A stretch of 64,000 bases of DNA from Actinoplanes oryzae (GCF_030757795.1 NZ_JAUQWH010000012.1:30334-94333); one strand, 5' to 3'. Positions 50,493 through 59,908 are shown, counted from the first letter of the stretch. The notes: generated by a model not told the origin, from the letters alone. Numbers and translations: made by a program.

Positions 50493-53281
50493 GAGATCTC
50501 CAGTGCGGGCGACAACAGGCGGCCCGCTTCTCCGGCGGGGACGGGACGGGAGAAGTAGAAGCCCTGGGCGAACGTGCAGCCCATGTCGCGCAGCGCGGCG
50601 AGCTGGCCGTACTCCTCGATGCCCTCGGCGACCGTGGACATGCCCAGGCTCTGGCCGAGCTGGACGATCGTGCCGGCCAGTGCGGCGTCGTCGGCCTGTC
50701 CGCCGAGGTGCATCACGAACGAGCGGTCGATCTTCAGCGTGTCGACCGGGAAGCGCCGGAGGTACGCGAGCGACGAGTAGCCCGTACCGAAGTCGTCGAT
50801 CGCCAGGGTGACGCCCAGCGCCTTGAGCCGGACCAGCTGCGCGAGGTTCTCCTCGGTGTCGGTCATGAGGACGCTCTCGGTCATCTCCAGGCAGAGCTTG
50901 TCCGCCGGCATGCCGGTCTCGGTCAGCACGCCGCGGACGACCTCGGACAGGTCCGTACGGTCGAACTGCCGCACCGACACGTTGACGGCCATCTTCACCG
51001 GCGGCTGCCCGGTCTCGGCCGCCCACGCCATGGCCTGCCGGCACGCCTCGGCGATGACCCAGTGGCCCAGCGGCACGATCAGCCCGGTGGCCTCGGCGAT
51101 CGGGATGAAGCTCAGCGGCGGGATCAGCCCGCGCTCGGGATGCCGCCAGCGCACCAGCGCCTCGAAGCCCACGACCCGGCTGTCCGTCATGTCGATCGTC
51201 GGCTGGTAGTGCAGCTCCAGCTCGTCGCGGTCGAGCGCGCGGCGCAGGTCGGCCTCCAGCTCGAGGCGCTCGACGAGCCCGGCGAGCATGGCCGGGTCGT
51301 ACGTGGCCCAGCCGCTGCCGCCCGCGGCCTTCGCCTTGTACATGGCGAGGTCGGCGTTGCGCATCAGCTGCTCGGCGTCGTCCGCGTGGTTGTCGTCGCG
51401 GTCGCCGTCGCCGGGACGGATGTCGGGCCGCGTCACGATGCCGGTGCCCAGGTCGCTGAACGCGGCGAGCCCCGCGCTGCCCCGCACGTGCAGCTCCCGC
51501 TCGTCGATGCGGAACGGCTCGTGCAGCCCGTCGACGATGCGCCGGGCGACGGTGGTCACGTCGTCCGTGCCGTACTCGGCGCAGATCAGCACGGCGAACT
51601 CGTCGCCGCCGAACCGGGCCACCACGTCGCCCTCGCGCACCGAGCCGGCGAGCCGGGCGGCGACCTGCACCAGCAGCTTGTCGCCGGCCAGGTGCCCGAG
51701 GCTGTCGTTGACCTCCTTGAACCCGTCGAGGTCCAGGAAGAGCACGGTGACGTCCTCGCTCGCCGGCCGGCGGGACAGCGCCTCGGCGACCTTCTCGCGG
51801 AACAGCGCGCGGTTGGCGAGCTGGGTCAGCGAGTCGTGGTACGCCTCGTGGACCAGCTGCTCCTGCAGCTCCTTGCGCTCGGTGATGTCGCGGGTGTTGA
51901 GCACGAGCCCGCCGACGCTCGCGTCGTCGAGCAGGTTCGTCACGGTGATCTCGGCGCGCAGCTGCCGCCCGTCGCGGTGCGGGATGGTCACCTCGACCAC
52001 GGTCGTCGCGTACGGCCGCCGGGCGACCGAGGCGAACGCGGTGGTGAGCGCCGCGCTCGCCTCCGGGCCGAGCCCGACGGTCAGCGGCCGCCCGGTGAGG
52101 TCCGCGGCGGAGTAGCCGAACACCCGCTGCACGCTCTCGCTCTGGTAGAGCACCGTGCCGGCCGGATCGACCACGCTCACCACGTCGGAGCTGTGCTGCA
52201 CGAGCGCCTGGAAGCGCTGCTCACTGGCGGAGAGCTCGGCGGTCCGGTCGGCGACCCGCTCCTCGAGCCCGCGGGTCAGACTCCGGTTCTCCAGCAGGGT
52301 GAGCAGCTGCCGGCCCACGATCAGCAGGATCAGAGCGGACCGGCTGTACGCGACCACGGCGCTGCTCTGGCCCGTACGGGCGAAGTAGACGACGCTCGTC
52401 ACCAGCGCCGCGAGCACCGCCACGTAGGGGAGCAGAACGCCGATGGGCCGCGTGCCGCCGTCGGGCTCCGCGGGGGTCGCGGCGGCGGGCACCGGGCGCA
52501 CCGCGGCGAGCAGGATGAGCGAGAAGCCCGCGAACCAGCCGATGTCCGTGACGCCGCCGGACCGGTAGGCGCCGATCAGGTTCAGGTACGCGTACCCGAT
52601 GTCGGACATCGCGAACGCGACGATGCCGCAGCCGACCAGCGCGAGGTGCGCGGTGTTCCGCCCGCCCCGCCGCTGCAACGCCAGCATGTAGATGACGATC
52701 GTGATGATGACGACGTCGCCGAGCGGGTAGGCGAGGCTGACGTACAGGGCGAGGCGGTTGTCGTTGCCCGCCAGCAGCAGCGGCTCGACCACGAACAGCC
52801 AGGCCATCAGCATGAGCGAGGTGGCGACCATCAGCCCGTCCAGCACGCTGCGGGCGCGCTGGGCGGCGGTGCGGTCGGCGACCGGGAGCACGAGCAGCCC
52901 GGCCGGCGCCAGCAGCACCATGCCGAGATAGCCGATGTCGGCCTGCGACGGCAGCGGCACCGAGCCGGTGACCGTGTCGAGCCAGATCGTGCCCGCCTGG
53001 CCGAGCCCCCAGGAGAGGATGCCGAGCCCGATCAGGGCCCAGCCGGCGCGCAGCCGGCCGCGCAGGGTGGTGGCCCGGCGCAGGCAGCCGGCGGCCGCGG
53101 CGAGGGCGGCGACGCAGAGGCCGAAGTTCGAGACCGTCTTGGCGACGTCCGGCGAGCCGGCGCTGAGCACCAGGCCGAACGCGGCGACGACGACGGCCAC
53201 GGCGACGCACAGGCGGGCCCAGCGGCGGGTGCCGCGGTGCCTGGGTCGCTCGGCCGGCGCCGGCGATTCGGTGGTGGCCAT
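50489..53281 (-). CDS. Membrane PAS-GGDEF-EAL cyclic-di-GMP protein
   Basis: 930 residues. About ten membrane helices (~25-310), a PAS domain (~350-470; VVSVVDPAGTVLYQSESVQRVFGY), a GGDEF domain (~485-650) with an intact RFGGDEFAVL active site, and an EAL domain (~665-925) with GFEALVRW, ETGMPADKLCLEMTES and IDDFGTGYSSLAYLRRFPVD. Both domains look catalytically competent, so it may make and break c-di-GMP in response to a membrane signal. ATG 53281 is chosen. Its stop overlaps the decarboxylase ATG. Confidence 0.95.
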   Translation of the reverse strand: MATTESPAPAERPRHRGTRRWARLCVAVAVVVAAFGLVLSAGSPDVAKTVSNFGLCVAALAAAAGCLRRATTLRGRLRAGWALIGLGILSWGLGQAGTIWLDTVTGSVPLPSQADIGYLGMVLLAPAGLLVLPVADRTAAQRARSVLDGLMVATSLMLMAWLFVVEPLLLAGNDNRLALYVSLAYPLGDVVIITIVIYMLALQRRGGRNTAHLALVGCGIVAFAMSDIGYAYLNLIGAYRSGGVTDIGWFAGFSLILLAAVRPVPAAATPAEPDGGTRPIGVLLPYVAVLAALVTSVVYFARTGQSSAVVAYSRSALILLIVGRQLLTLLENRSLTRGLEERVADRTAELSASEQRFQALVQHSSDVVSVVDPAGTVLYQSESVQRVFGYSAADLTGRPLTVGLGPEASAALTTAFASVARRPYATTVVEVTIPHRDGRQLRAEITVTNLLDDASVGGLVLNTRDITERKELQEQLVHEAYHDSLTQLANRALFREKVAEALSRRPASEDVTVLFLDLDGFKEVNDSLGHLAGDKLLVQVAARLAGSVREGDVVARFGGDEFAVLICAEYGTDDVTTVARRIVDGLHEPFRIDERELHVRGSAGLAAFSDLGTGIVTRPDIRPGDGDRDDNHADDAEQLMRNADLAMYKAKAAGGSGWATYDPAMLAGLVERLELEADLRRALDRDELELHYQPTIDMTDSRVVGFEALVRWRHPERGLIPPLSFIPIAEATGLIVPLGHWVIAEACRQAMAWAAETGQPPVKMAVNVSVRQFDRTDLSEVVRGVLTETGMPADKLCLEMTESVLMTDTEENLAQLVRLKALGVTLAIDDFGTGYSSLAYLRRFPVDTLKIDRSFVMHLGGQADDAALAGTIVQLGQSLGMSTVAEGIEEYGQLAALRDMGCTFAQGFYFSRPVPAGEAGRLLSPALEIS

Positions 53282-53423
53282 CGCCCTCGTCTCCCGATGG
53301 ACAGGGCCGCCCGGGCGGGACGGCTCGCATGTGCCGCTATCGGGCGGGCCGGGTCGGGCTTGAGGCATCCCGGCGATCTTGTAGGTAGCAAGTCGGGAGC
53401 GCATTGACAGGCATCGTTGATGA

Positions 53424-53437
53424 TGACAGCGTTGTCA
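53424..53437. promoter_or_regulatory. Palindrome upstream of GH92
   Basis: TGACA, four bases, TGTCA, 33 bases before the GH92 start and in the divergent region with the GGDEF-EAL gene. Probably an operator; the regulator is unknown. Confidence 0.4.
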
Positions 53438-53470
53438 CGGACTCTTTGCAATGTTGACCGGAGGTTCACC

Positions 53471-56400
53471 GTGCTCCGTTCGCTCCTCACGACCGCCGTC
53501 CTGCTGGCGGGGGTGGTCCACGCTTCGCCCGCCTCGGCGCAGGCCGATCCCGACCCCGTCGACCTCGTGCACCCGTTCGTCGGCACGCAGAACTTCGGGA
53601 ACACGTTCCCCGGGGCGAGCGCGCCGTTCGGCATGGTCCAGGTCAGCCCGGACACCGGCGGCCAGGGCGGCTACGACTACCAGCAGGGTTCGATCTACGG
53701 CTTCAGCCAGACCCACCTGTCAGGGGTCGGCTGCGGCGTGGCTGGCGAGCTGCCGATGCTGCCCACCACGGGCGCCGTCACGAGTACGGACGTCAACGTC
53801 TACAAGTCGCCCTACTCGCACGACGACGAGGACGCGTCGCCCGGCTACTACCGCGTCGGTCTGTCCAAGTACGGGACGCAGGCCGAGCTGACGGCGACGC
53901 AGCGCACCGGCTGGCAGCGCTACACGTTCCCGGCCACGGACGCCGCGAACGTCCTGTTCAACACGGGCAAGGCGAACCAGTCCGTCTTCGACTCCGAGAT
54001 CCACGTGGTCGGGGACCGCACGGTCGAGGGCCGCGTGCACGCCGGGAACTTCTGCGCCGGCAAGGACCAGCACACCGTCTACTTCACGGCCACGTTCGAC
54101 CGGCCGTTCGCGTCGTACGGCTCGTGGCGGGGAAGTTCCGTCGTGGCCGGTGACAGGGACGGGACCAATGGTGCCTACGTGACCTTCGATGCGTCCGAGG
54201 ACAAGGACGTCGTCGTCAAGGTCGCCCTGTCGTACACCGGCCTGGACGGCGCGCGGAAGAACCTCGCGGCCGAGACCGCCGGCTCGTACGACTTCGACGC
54301 CACCCGGGCCGCCCTGCGCGCGACGTGGGCCGACGAGCTCGACCGCATCGAGATCGGCGGCGGCACCTCCGAGCGGCGCAGCGCCTTCTACACCGCGCTC
54401 TACCACTCGCTGCTGCACCCGAACGTGGCCGGCGACGTCGACGGCAAGTACGTCGGCTTCGACGGCGAGGTACACACCGCGTCGGGGTACACGCCGTACC
54501 AGAACTTCTCGCTCTGGGACACGTACCGGCCGCAGAACCAGCTGCTCGAACTGCTGACGCCCGACGTGGCCCGCGACGTCGCCCTGTCGCTCGTCGCGAT
54601 CGGCCGCGACGGCGGATGGCTGCCGCGCTGGGCCCTCGCGAACAGCGAGACCAACATCATGACCGGCGACCCGGTCACCCCGTTCCTGGTCGAGGCCTGG
54701 TCCAAGGGGCTGCTCGAAGGCCACGAGGAGGAGGCGTACGCACTGCTGCGCAAGAACGCGACGTCGCAGCCGCCGGCCGATTCGCCCTACAACGGCCGGA
54801 CCGGTCAGGACTACTACGCCGACCGTGGCTACATCCCGTCCGGTCTCGAGCTGGGCGAGGACTGCGTGCACAAGGGCGGCGACAACGACTGCGTGCACCC
54901 GGCCTCGGCGACGCTCGAATACTCGGCCGCCGACGCCGCGCTCGCGCTGATGGCTCGCGGGCTGGGCAAGACCGCGGACGCCACGATGTTCGCCCAGCGC
55001 GGCCAGTGGTACCGCAACCTCTGGGACTCCTCGATCAAGCAGTTCCGCCCCCGCACGGTCGACGGCACCTGGCTCACCCCGTACGACCCGGTGGCCGCGT
55101 CCGAGCAGTTCCACGAGGGCGGCGCGTACCAGTACCAGTGGCTCGTCCCGCAGGACCCGTCCGGGCTCGTCGAGCTGATGGGCGGGCGGAAGGCGACGTC
55201 GTCGCGGCTGGACGAGTTCTTCGCGTACGACAAGCTGCTCGCGGACCCGGCCGGCACCGCCCGGACCGACTGGATCGCGGCGCCGTACGAGTACTACAGC
55301 AAGAAGACGTACAACCCGAACAACGAGCCCGACCTGCTCGCGCCGTACATGTACCACTGGGCGGGCGAGCCGGCGAAGACCGCCACCGTGGTGCGCGCCG
55401 CGATGACGCTCTTCACCACCGGCCCGGACGGCATGACCGGCAACGACGACCTCGGCACGATGAGCGCCTGGTACGTCTTCTCGTCGCTCGGCCTCTACCC
55501 GACCATGAGCGGCGCGAACTTCCTCGCCGTCTCCAGCCCGCAGTTCCCGTCCGCCACGGTCCGGACCAACGGGAAGGTCCTGCGCATCACCGCGCCGGGC
55601 GCCTCGGACGACAAGCGCTACATCCAGAAGGTGGCCCTCAACGGCAAGCAGGTGACGAAGAACTGGGTCACGTGGCAGGACATTGCCAAGGGCGGCACGC
55701 TCGCACACACCCTCGGCACCACGCCGTCGCGCTGGGGCACGTCGGCCGCCGCGGAGCCGCCGTCGGTGAACAACGCGCGGGCCGACTCGCGTACCCACGT
55801 CGACCTGTCGATCCGCCCGGCGTCGGCCGCGGTCCCGGCCGGTGCCGCCACCACCTCGCGCGTGACCTTCGAGGCCGACGTCGTCGCGCAGGCGCCGCTG
55901 CTCATCGCCCCGCGCGTCACGGCGACGGCCCCCGCCGGCTGGAAGGTCACCGTCAAGCCCGCCGTCAAGGTGCTGGTCAGCAACCACCTCCCGGTCGGCT
56001 GGACGGCGACGGTCACGGCGGAGGCCCCGGCCGGCACGCCCGAAGGCTCCTACCCGATCAGCGTCCGCACCGGATCCGTCACCCGCACCGCGACGGTCAC
56101 CGCCGTCAAGCCGCTGACCTGTGCCACGTCGACGGCCGGCTGCCAGGTGGATCTGACTCCTCAAGCCACCCTCGACGGCACGGCGACCGTGGCCGACACC
56201 ACCTCCGGCAACTACGACGGGGGCGGCTGGAGCTACGACGCGTCGCTGCTGCCGGCCGCCGGCCCGGTGACCTGGGGCGGCGTGACCTACCAGGCGCCCG
56301 ACCCGACCGGCACCAAGGGCAACTTCGTCCCCGCCCGCGGCCAGTCCCTGCTCGTCCCCGGCTCCTCCACCGCGATCAACCTGGTCGCCGCCAGCCACAA

Positions 56401-56671
56401 CGGCCCGGTGACCGGCGCCGTGACCATCGGCTACACCGACGGCACGACGTCCGCGGCCACGGTGACGATCGCCGACTGGTGCGGCACCGCGGCGGCCGGC
56501 ACCACCCAGGTCCTCGCCATGCCGCACCGCATCAAGGCCGGCACGGGCGTCGACGGCCCGCCGGTGAGCCTCTTCGCCGCGTCGCTGCCGGCGGCGCCGG
56601 GCAAGCAGATCCGCTCGATCACGCTGCCGGACGACCCCCGCATCACCGTGTACGCCCTGACGCTGTCCTGA
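53471..56671 (+). CDS. Secreted GH92 alpha-1,2-mannosidase
   Basis: 1066 residues. GTG 53471 follows GGAGG with six-base spacing. Signal peptide (LRSLLTTAVLLAGVVHASPASA) then the GH92 catalytic region ~25-760: VHPFVGTQNFGNTFPGASAP, TQRTGWQRYTF, NNEPDLLAPYMYHWAG and TGNDDLGTMSAWYVFSSLGLYP, which contains family-conserved acidic residues of this Ca2+-dependent family. The C-terminal ~300 residues hold an NPCBM-associated (NEW3-like) module and a beta-rich end. It should trim mannose from glycans or mannoproteins outside the cell. A 14-bp terminator hairpin follows. Confidence 0.94.
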   Translation: MLRSLLTTAVLLAGVVHASPASAQADPDPVDLVHPFVGTQNFGNTFPGASAPFGMVQVSPDTGGQGGYDYQQGSIYGFSQTHLSGVGCGVAGELPMLPTTGAVTSTDVNVYKSPYSHDDEDASPGYYRVGLSKYGTQAELTATQRTGWQRYTFPATDAANVLFNTGKANQSVFDSEIHVVGDRTVEGRVHAGNFCAGKDQHTVYFTATFDRPFASYGSWRGSSVVAGDRDGTNGAYVTFDASEDKDVVVKVALSYTGLDGARKNLAAETAGSYDFDATRAALRATWADELDRIEIGGGTSERRSAFYTALYHSLLHPNVAGDVDGKYVGFDGEVHTASGYTPYQNFSLWDTYRPQNQLLELLTPDVARDVALSLVAIGRDGGWLPRWALANSETNIMTGDPVTPFLVEAWSKGLLEGHEEEAYALLRKNATSQPPADSPYNGRTGQDYYADRGYIPSGLELGEDCVHKGGDNDCVHPASATLEYSAADAALALMARGLGKTADATMFAQRGQWYRNLWDSSIKQFRPRTVDGTWLTPYDPVAASEQFHEGGAYQYQWLVPQDPSGLVELMGGRKATSSRLDEFFAYDKLLADPAGTARTDWIAAPYEYYSKKTYNPNNEPDLLAPYMYHWAGEPAKTATVVRAAMTLFTTGPDGMTGNDDLGTMSAWYVFSSLGLYPTMSGANFLAVSSPQFPSATVRTNGKVLRITAPGASDDKRYIQKVALNGKQVTKNWVTWQDIAKGGTLAHTLGTTPSRWGTSAAAEPPSVNNARADSRTHVDLSIRPASAAVPAGAATTSRVTFEADVVAQAPLLIAPRVTATAPAGWKVTVKPAVKVLVSNHLPVGWTATVTAEAPAGTPEGSYPISVRTGSVTRTATVTAVKPLTCATSTAGCQVDLTPQATLDGTATVADTTSGNYDGGGWSYDASLLPAAGPVTWGGVTYQAPDPTGTKGNFVPARGQSLLVPGSSTAINLVAASHNGPVTGAVTIGYTDGTTSAATVTIADWCGTAAAGTTQVLAMPHRIKAGTGVDGPPVSLFAASLPAAPGKQIRSITLPDDPRITVYALTLS

Positions 56672-56676
56672 GCCGC

Positions 56677-56708
56677 GCCGTGCCCCCGGCCCGCGCCGGG
56701 GGCACGGC
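56677..56708 (+). terminator. Terminator hairpin after GH92
   Basis: GCCGTGCCCCCGGC and GCCGGGGGCACGGC form a perfect 14-bp stem around CCGC, six bases after the stop. It is the strongest stem in the window. Confidence 0.85.
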
Positions 56709-56710
56709 CG

Positions 56711-56889
56711 TCACCGCCGGTCCATCAGGTACCACATGACGCTGAACCGGCCGTCCCGCACCTGCTAGAACGCCGTCTCCGTGACGGTGACCGGAGCACC
56801 GGGAGCGAAGCCGTTCCACTGCTCGACCGGCTCCCCCGGTCGGTGAGGCGGGCCGCGATCCGGTCGCCGTCGACGAGGAGATCCTCGTC
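56711..56889 (-). pseudogene. Remnant of a SnoaL-like protein (3' end only)
   Basis: Minus-strand reading gives EDLLVDGDRIAARLTDRG, then, after a shift at a run of five G, EPVEQWNGFAPGAPVTVTETAF, a TAG stop (56765-56767) where Tyr is expected, and QVRDGRFSVMWYLMDRR before a TGA. This pattern is that of the C-terminal half of SnoaL/NTF2-like proteins, with one frameshift and one nonsense change and no 5' half. It abuts a second remnant on the other strand. Confidence 0.7.
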
Positions 56890-57339
56890 TTCACCGGCGC
56901 CCCGACGCGCTATCTGCGCAACGCCGAGGAGGAGCGCCGGCTGCGGCTGGAGCTGGTGTCGGACCTCCGCGAGGCGCGCAGCCGCTATCCGAAGGACAAG
57001 CTGCTCGGCGAGCTCCTCACCGAGCTGCACGCGGCGAGTGCCGACTTCGCCGCCCTGTGGCACGAGCGCCCGGCGCGCGGGCTCACCGTGACCAGCCGGA
57101 CCTTCCTGCACCCCGGCGTCGGGCCCCTCACCGTCGACAGCGACATTCTGACCGTACGCGACAGCGACCTCCGCCTGATCGTCTACACCGCCCCGCCCGC
57201 CAGCGCCGCGGTGGCCCAACTCGAGCTTCTCGCGACGAGCCTTCGGCAGCCGCTCGCCCAGGGCAGGCGAGCCGGTGGGGAGGCCCAGGGGGCACGAGCC
57301 GGGACGGCCGCTGCGGTGACGAGTCCGGTGGCCGGCTAG
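56890..57339 (+). pseudogene. Remnant of an XRE/MmyB-type regulator (C-terminal domain only)
   Basis: The plus-strand frame matches the MmyB-like ligand-binding domain of XRE-family regulators: LVSDLREARSRYPKDKLLGELLTELHAASADFAALWHE, FLHPGVGPLTVDSDIL and LRLIVYTAPPASAAVAQLELLA. The N-terminal HTH and about half of the usual protein are missing. A GTG at 56956 could begin a short product, but the join to the SnoaL remnant points to a deletion scar. Confidence 0.65.
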
Positions 57340-57414
57340 CAGCCCGGCCATCCTCCGGCCGGCGCCGGCGGGGTCGCCCGCGCACCGGTCGCCGGTGCCG
57401 CGCGGGAGCGGGAG

Positions 57415-58197
57415 TCACCGTGCGGACCAGCCCCCGTCGGAGGCGATGGTCTGGCCGGTGATCCAGCCGGCCTCGTCGCTCAGGAGCCAGGCGGCCAGGC
57501 GCGCGGTGTCGGCCGGCGTGCTCCAGCGGCCGCCGGGGATGAGGCGGGTGACGGTGGCGCGAGTCGTTTCATCGGCGTACCCGGTGTCGTTCGGGCCGGG
57601 GTTGATGCAGTTGACCGTGATGGCTCGCGGCATCAGGTGGACAGCGAGGCTGCGGGTGAGCTCGTGCAGGGCGGCCTTCGACGCGATGTAAGGCACCTCC
57701 GCCGGCATGGCACCGTGGTATTGCCCGGAGGTGAAGAGCAGCAGACGACCACCGGGGCGGCCGTCGTGCTGGGCGGTGAAGGCCTGGGCCAGCAGGAGGG
57801 TCGCGCGGGTGTTGACCGCGTAGCTCAGATCCAGCTCGCCCGCGGTGAGGGTCTCCAGGGACTGGGTGCTGCTGCGCGCGTGGTTGGCGACCACGGCGTC
57901 GACGTGCCCGAAGGCCTGCCGGGCCGCGGCGACCAGGGCAGCCGGGGCTGTGGGTCCGGCCAGGTCGGCGGACACGTGCTCGACGCGGCCACCGGCCCGG
58001 CGCAGCTCGTCGACGAGGGCGGCCGGGCCGCCGGGGTCGGCGCCCCAGGGCTGCTCGGCGTCGTGCGGCGCCCACGAGTGCAGGAGGACGGCGGCTCCGT
58101 CGGCGACGAGGCGACGGGCCACGGCGGCGCCGATGGCGGCCCGGCGGCTGGCGCCGGTGACAATGGCAACGCGGTCGTGCAGGGGTGCGACAGGCAT
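57415..58197 (-). CDS. SDR-family oxidoreductase (FabG-like)
   Basis: 260 residues. A modified nucleotide motif VTGASRRAAIGAAVARRL, VVANHARS in place of NNAG, a catalytic Ser in FTSGQYHG, YIASK (Tyr/Lys) and a C-terminal GWITGQTIASDGGW typical of FabG-like SDRs. The insert HSWAPHDAEQPWGADPGG after the third strand is seen in a subgroup annotated as 3-oxoacyl-ACP reductase-like. The substrate is unknown. ATG 58197 has GGGAG immediately before it, which is closer than usual. Confidence 0.9.
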   Translation of the reverse strand: MPVAPLHDRVAIVTGASRRAAIGAAVARRLVADGAAVLLHSWAPHDAEQPWGADPGGPAALVDELRRAGGRVEHVSADLAGPTAPAALVAAARQAFGHVDAVVANHARSSTQSLETLTAGELDLSYAVNTRATLLLAQAFTAQHDGRPGGRLLLFTSGQYHGAMPAEVPYIASKAALHELTRSLAVHLMPRAITVNCINPGPNDTGYADETTRATVTRLIPGGRWSTPADTARLAAWLLSDEAGWITGQTIASDGGWSAR

Positions 58198-58283
58198 CTC
58201 CCGATGGTCGTCGCCGGGCAGGCTCGCCGCGCGCTGATAACGGCGCCCGGCAGGCGATGAACGAGCGGCGGCCCCGCGCCCGG

Positions 58284-58658
58284 TCAGGCCTGGGTGGGCG
58301 GCGGGCCGTCGAGGAGGGTGTAGAGGACGGCGATGCGGCCGTCGGCGACCAGCGAGACGTCGAGGCCGCTCACGACCGGGTCGGCGCCCTCGGGGCCGAA
58401 CTGCCACGGGAGCATGACGAGGTCATGGGAGATGCGGACCGGGCCGGCGGGGCGGAAGGCGAAGCCGGGCGAGCTCTCCAGCAGTTCCTTGGCCTTGGCG
58501 TCGACGGCGGCGCGGCCGGTGACGGTGCTGTCGGGGTCGTGGAAGACGATGTCCTCGGCGTAGGTCTGCTCGGCCGCCTTGGCGCGGGCGGCGTCGTCGC
58601 GCTCGTTGAAGACGCCGAGCAGATTGGCGTAGGCGAGGTCGGTCAACGGATCGGACAT
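58284..58658 (-). CDS. SnoaL/NTF2-like protein
   Basis: 124 residues. The NTF2-like cone fold is suggested by YANLLGVFNERDDAARAKAAEQTYAEDIVFHDPDSTVTGRAAVDAKAKELL and PVRISHDLVMLPWQFG. Members are small ligand-binding proteins or isomerases; nothing shows which. ATG 58658 follows GAGGAGCGTGACC. It is full length, unlike the SnoaL remnant at 56.7 kb. Confidence 0.88.
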   Translation of the reverse strand: MSDPLTDLAYANLLGVFNERDDAARAKAAEQTYAEDIVFHDPDSTVTGRAAVDAKAKELLESSPGFAFRPAGPVRISHDLVMLPWQFGPEGADPVVSGLDVSLVADGRIAVLYTLLDGPPPTQA

Positions 58659-58752
58659 GGTCACGCTCCTCAAGGAATTCGCTGCGACGATCCTTGCACC
58701 GGCGATCCACCCCGGCCACGTGCCGTCTGTCACCCGTACGGGGAAAGGGCGT

Positions 58753-59304
58753 TCACGACCCGGCTGCGGGAGGCGCGGGCCGCCAGCCGGGCGGCGGGTC
58801 CTCGCCGACGCGGCCGTCGACCGCCTCGCGCAGCAGGTCGGCGTGGCCGGTGTGCCGGGCGTACTCCTCGATCAGGTCGCAGACCAGCCGGCGCAGGCTG
58901 GCCGGCGTGCCGCCGGGGCCGGTCAGCGCGATCGGCTGCCCCAGGCCGCCGTCGGCGAGTGCGGCGGCGAGCCGCTGCCGCGACCTGGCGACGGTGCGGT
59001 CCCAGAGCGCGTACAACGCTTCGGGCGTGTCCTGCTCGGTGAGGACGAACTCCGCGCCGTCGGCGCCGAGCACGTCCCAGCGTTCGGTGTACGGGCTGCC
59101 GTCCAGCTTGGCCTGGAAGTAGTGGTCCTCGACGAGCGCCAGATGCTTGAGCAGCCCGCCGAGCGTGAGGGCCGATGCGCCGATCCGGGCGCTCAGGCCC
59201 GCCGCGTCGAGCCCGTCCGCCTTCCAGCGGAACGTCGTGCGCTGCCGGTCGAGGGCGCCGGTGAGGTGCTCCTCCTCGGTGCCGGCGAAGGGTGGTTCCG
59301 TCAT
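58753..59304 (-). CDS. DinB-fold (DUF664) metalloprotein
   Basis: 183 residues, four-helix bundle. The metal-binding histidines of the DinB/YfiT superfamily are visible: LLKHLALVEDHYF and LIEEYARHTGHADLLREAVDG. In actinobacteria these are often mycothiol- or bacillithiol-dependent transferases. It is not related to DNA polymerase IV in spite of the family name. TAACGT lies six bases before the ATG and no ribosome-binding site is seen. It ends a short run of same-strand genes with FBP upstream. Confidence 0.92.
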   Translation of the reverse strand: MTEPPFAGTEEEHLTGALDRQRTTFRWKADGLDAAGLSARIGASALTLGGLLKHLALVEDHYFQAKLDGSPYTERWDVLGADGAEFVLTEQDTPEALYALWDRTVARSRQRLAAALADGGLGQPIALTGPGGTPASLRRLVCDLIEEYARHTGHADLLREAVDGRVGEDPPPGWRPAPPAAGS

Positions 59305-59313
59305 GGGGGCACG

Positions 59314-59802
59314 TTAGCCGGGGTTCCGGACGATCTGCTGCAGGAATGCGTCGAGATGGGCCGTGAGGCGGGCGGTCTTCTCCTCGAGCGCGATCGTCTC
59401 GGGCAGCCGGGCGCCCGGCCCCGCGTCCCGCAGCCCGCGCAGATAGAGCGAGCAGCCGAAGTCGGTGCAGAAGTAGGCGCCGACCGAGTCGCCGCGCTTC
59501 CCCGCCTTGCCGGCGCGCGGCGCGACCATCAGCGACACCCCGCCGAGCGGCGTCACGGTGCACATCGAGCACATGCTGCGGCGCATGCGGGTCTTGCCGG
59601 GCGAGGGGCTGCGCAGGACGACGGATATGCCGGGCACCGCCACGTACGCCCGGTCGGGTGCCCGGGGATCTCGCCAGCCCAGATAGTCGAGGTCGGCCCA
59701 GGGCTGTCCGGCCAGGTCGCGCGGCACGTGCAGGCGGGCGGCCTCGCCCTTGCTGCAGTTCACGAAGGCGCGGCGGAGCTCGGTCTCGGTCAACGGCGTC
59801 AT
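59314..59802 (-). CDS. FBP/FusB-like zinc-finger protein
   Basis: 162 residues. The C-terminal treble-clef zinc finger has four Cys: MCSMC (C78, C81) and FCTDFGC (C112, C117). The N-terminal part is helical (TETELRRAFVNCSKGEAARL). The family includes fusidic-acid resistance proteins that bind elongation factor G and free stalled EF-G from ribosomes; a ribosome-rescue role is plausible but unproven here. TAGTCT lies six bases before the ATG. Its stop is ten bases before the DinB-fold gene's start. Confidence 0.88.
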   Translation of the reverse strand: MTPLTETELRRAFVNCSKGEAARLHVPRDLAGQPWADLDYLGWRDPRAPDRAYVAVPGISVVLRSPSPGKTRMRRSMCSMCTVTPLGGVSLMVAPRAGKAGKRGDSVGAYFCTDFGCSLYLRGLRDAGPGARLPETIALEEKTARLTAHLDAFLQQIVRNPG

Positions 59803-59818
59803 GCCTCAAGACTAATAC

Positions 59819-59839
59819 CCTTAGGCAATCGATTTAAGG
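59819..59839. promoter_or_regulatory. Inverted repeat between FBP and TetR genes
   Basis: CCTTA, 11 bases containing ATCGAT, TAAGG. It lies in the 106-base divergent region and could be the operator of the adjacent TetR regulator. Confidence 0.4.
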
Positions 59840-59908
59840 TCGAAGGTTGCAGCCGCCCGATCACTCTGCGACGATCGGACGGAGAGTTCCCGGCCCTGGA
59901 GGTGCGCG

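Noticed and set aside
50708..53407. An 899-codon plus-strand frame opposite the GGDEF-EAL gene.
   Set aside because: It is the shadow of the real gene: His/Arg/Val-rich nonsense, no motifs, while the opposite strand has intact PAS, GGDEF and EAL domains.
58753..59304. Considered as a second DNA polymerase IV because of the DinB family name.
   Set aside because: It is a DinB/YfiT four-helix metalloprotein; the name is historical and there are no polymerase motifs.
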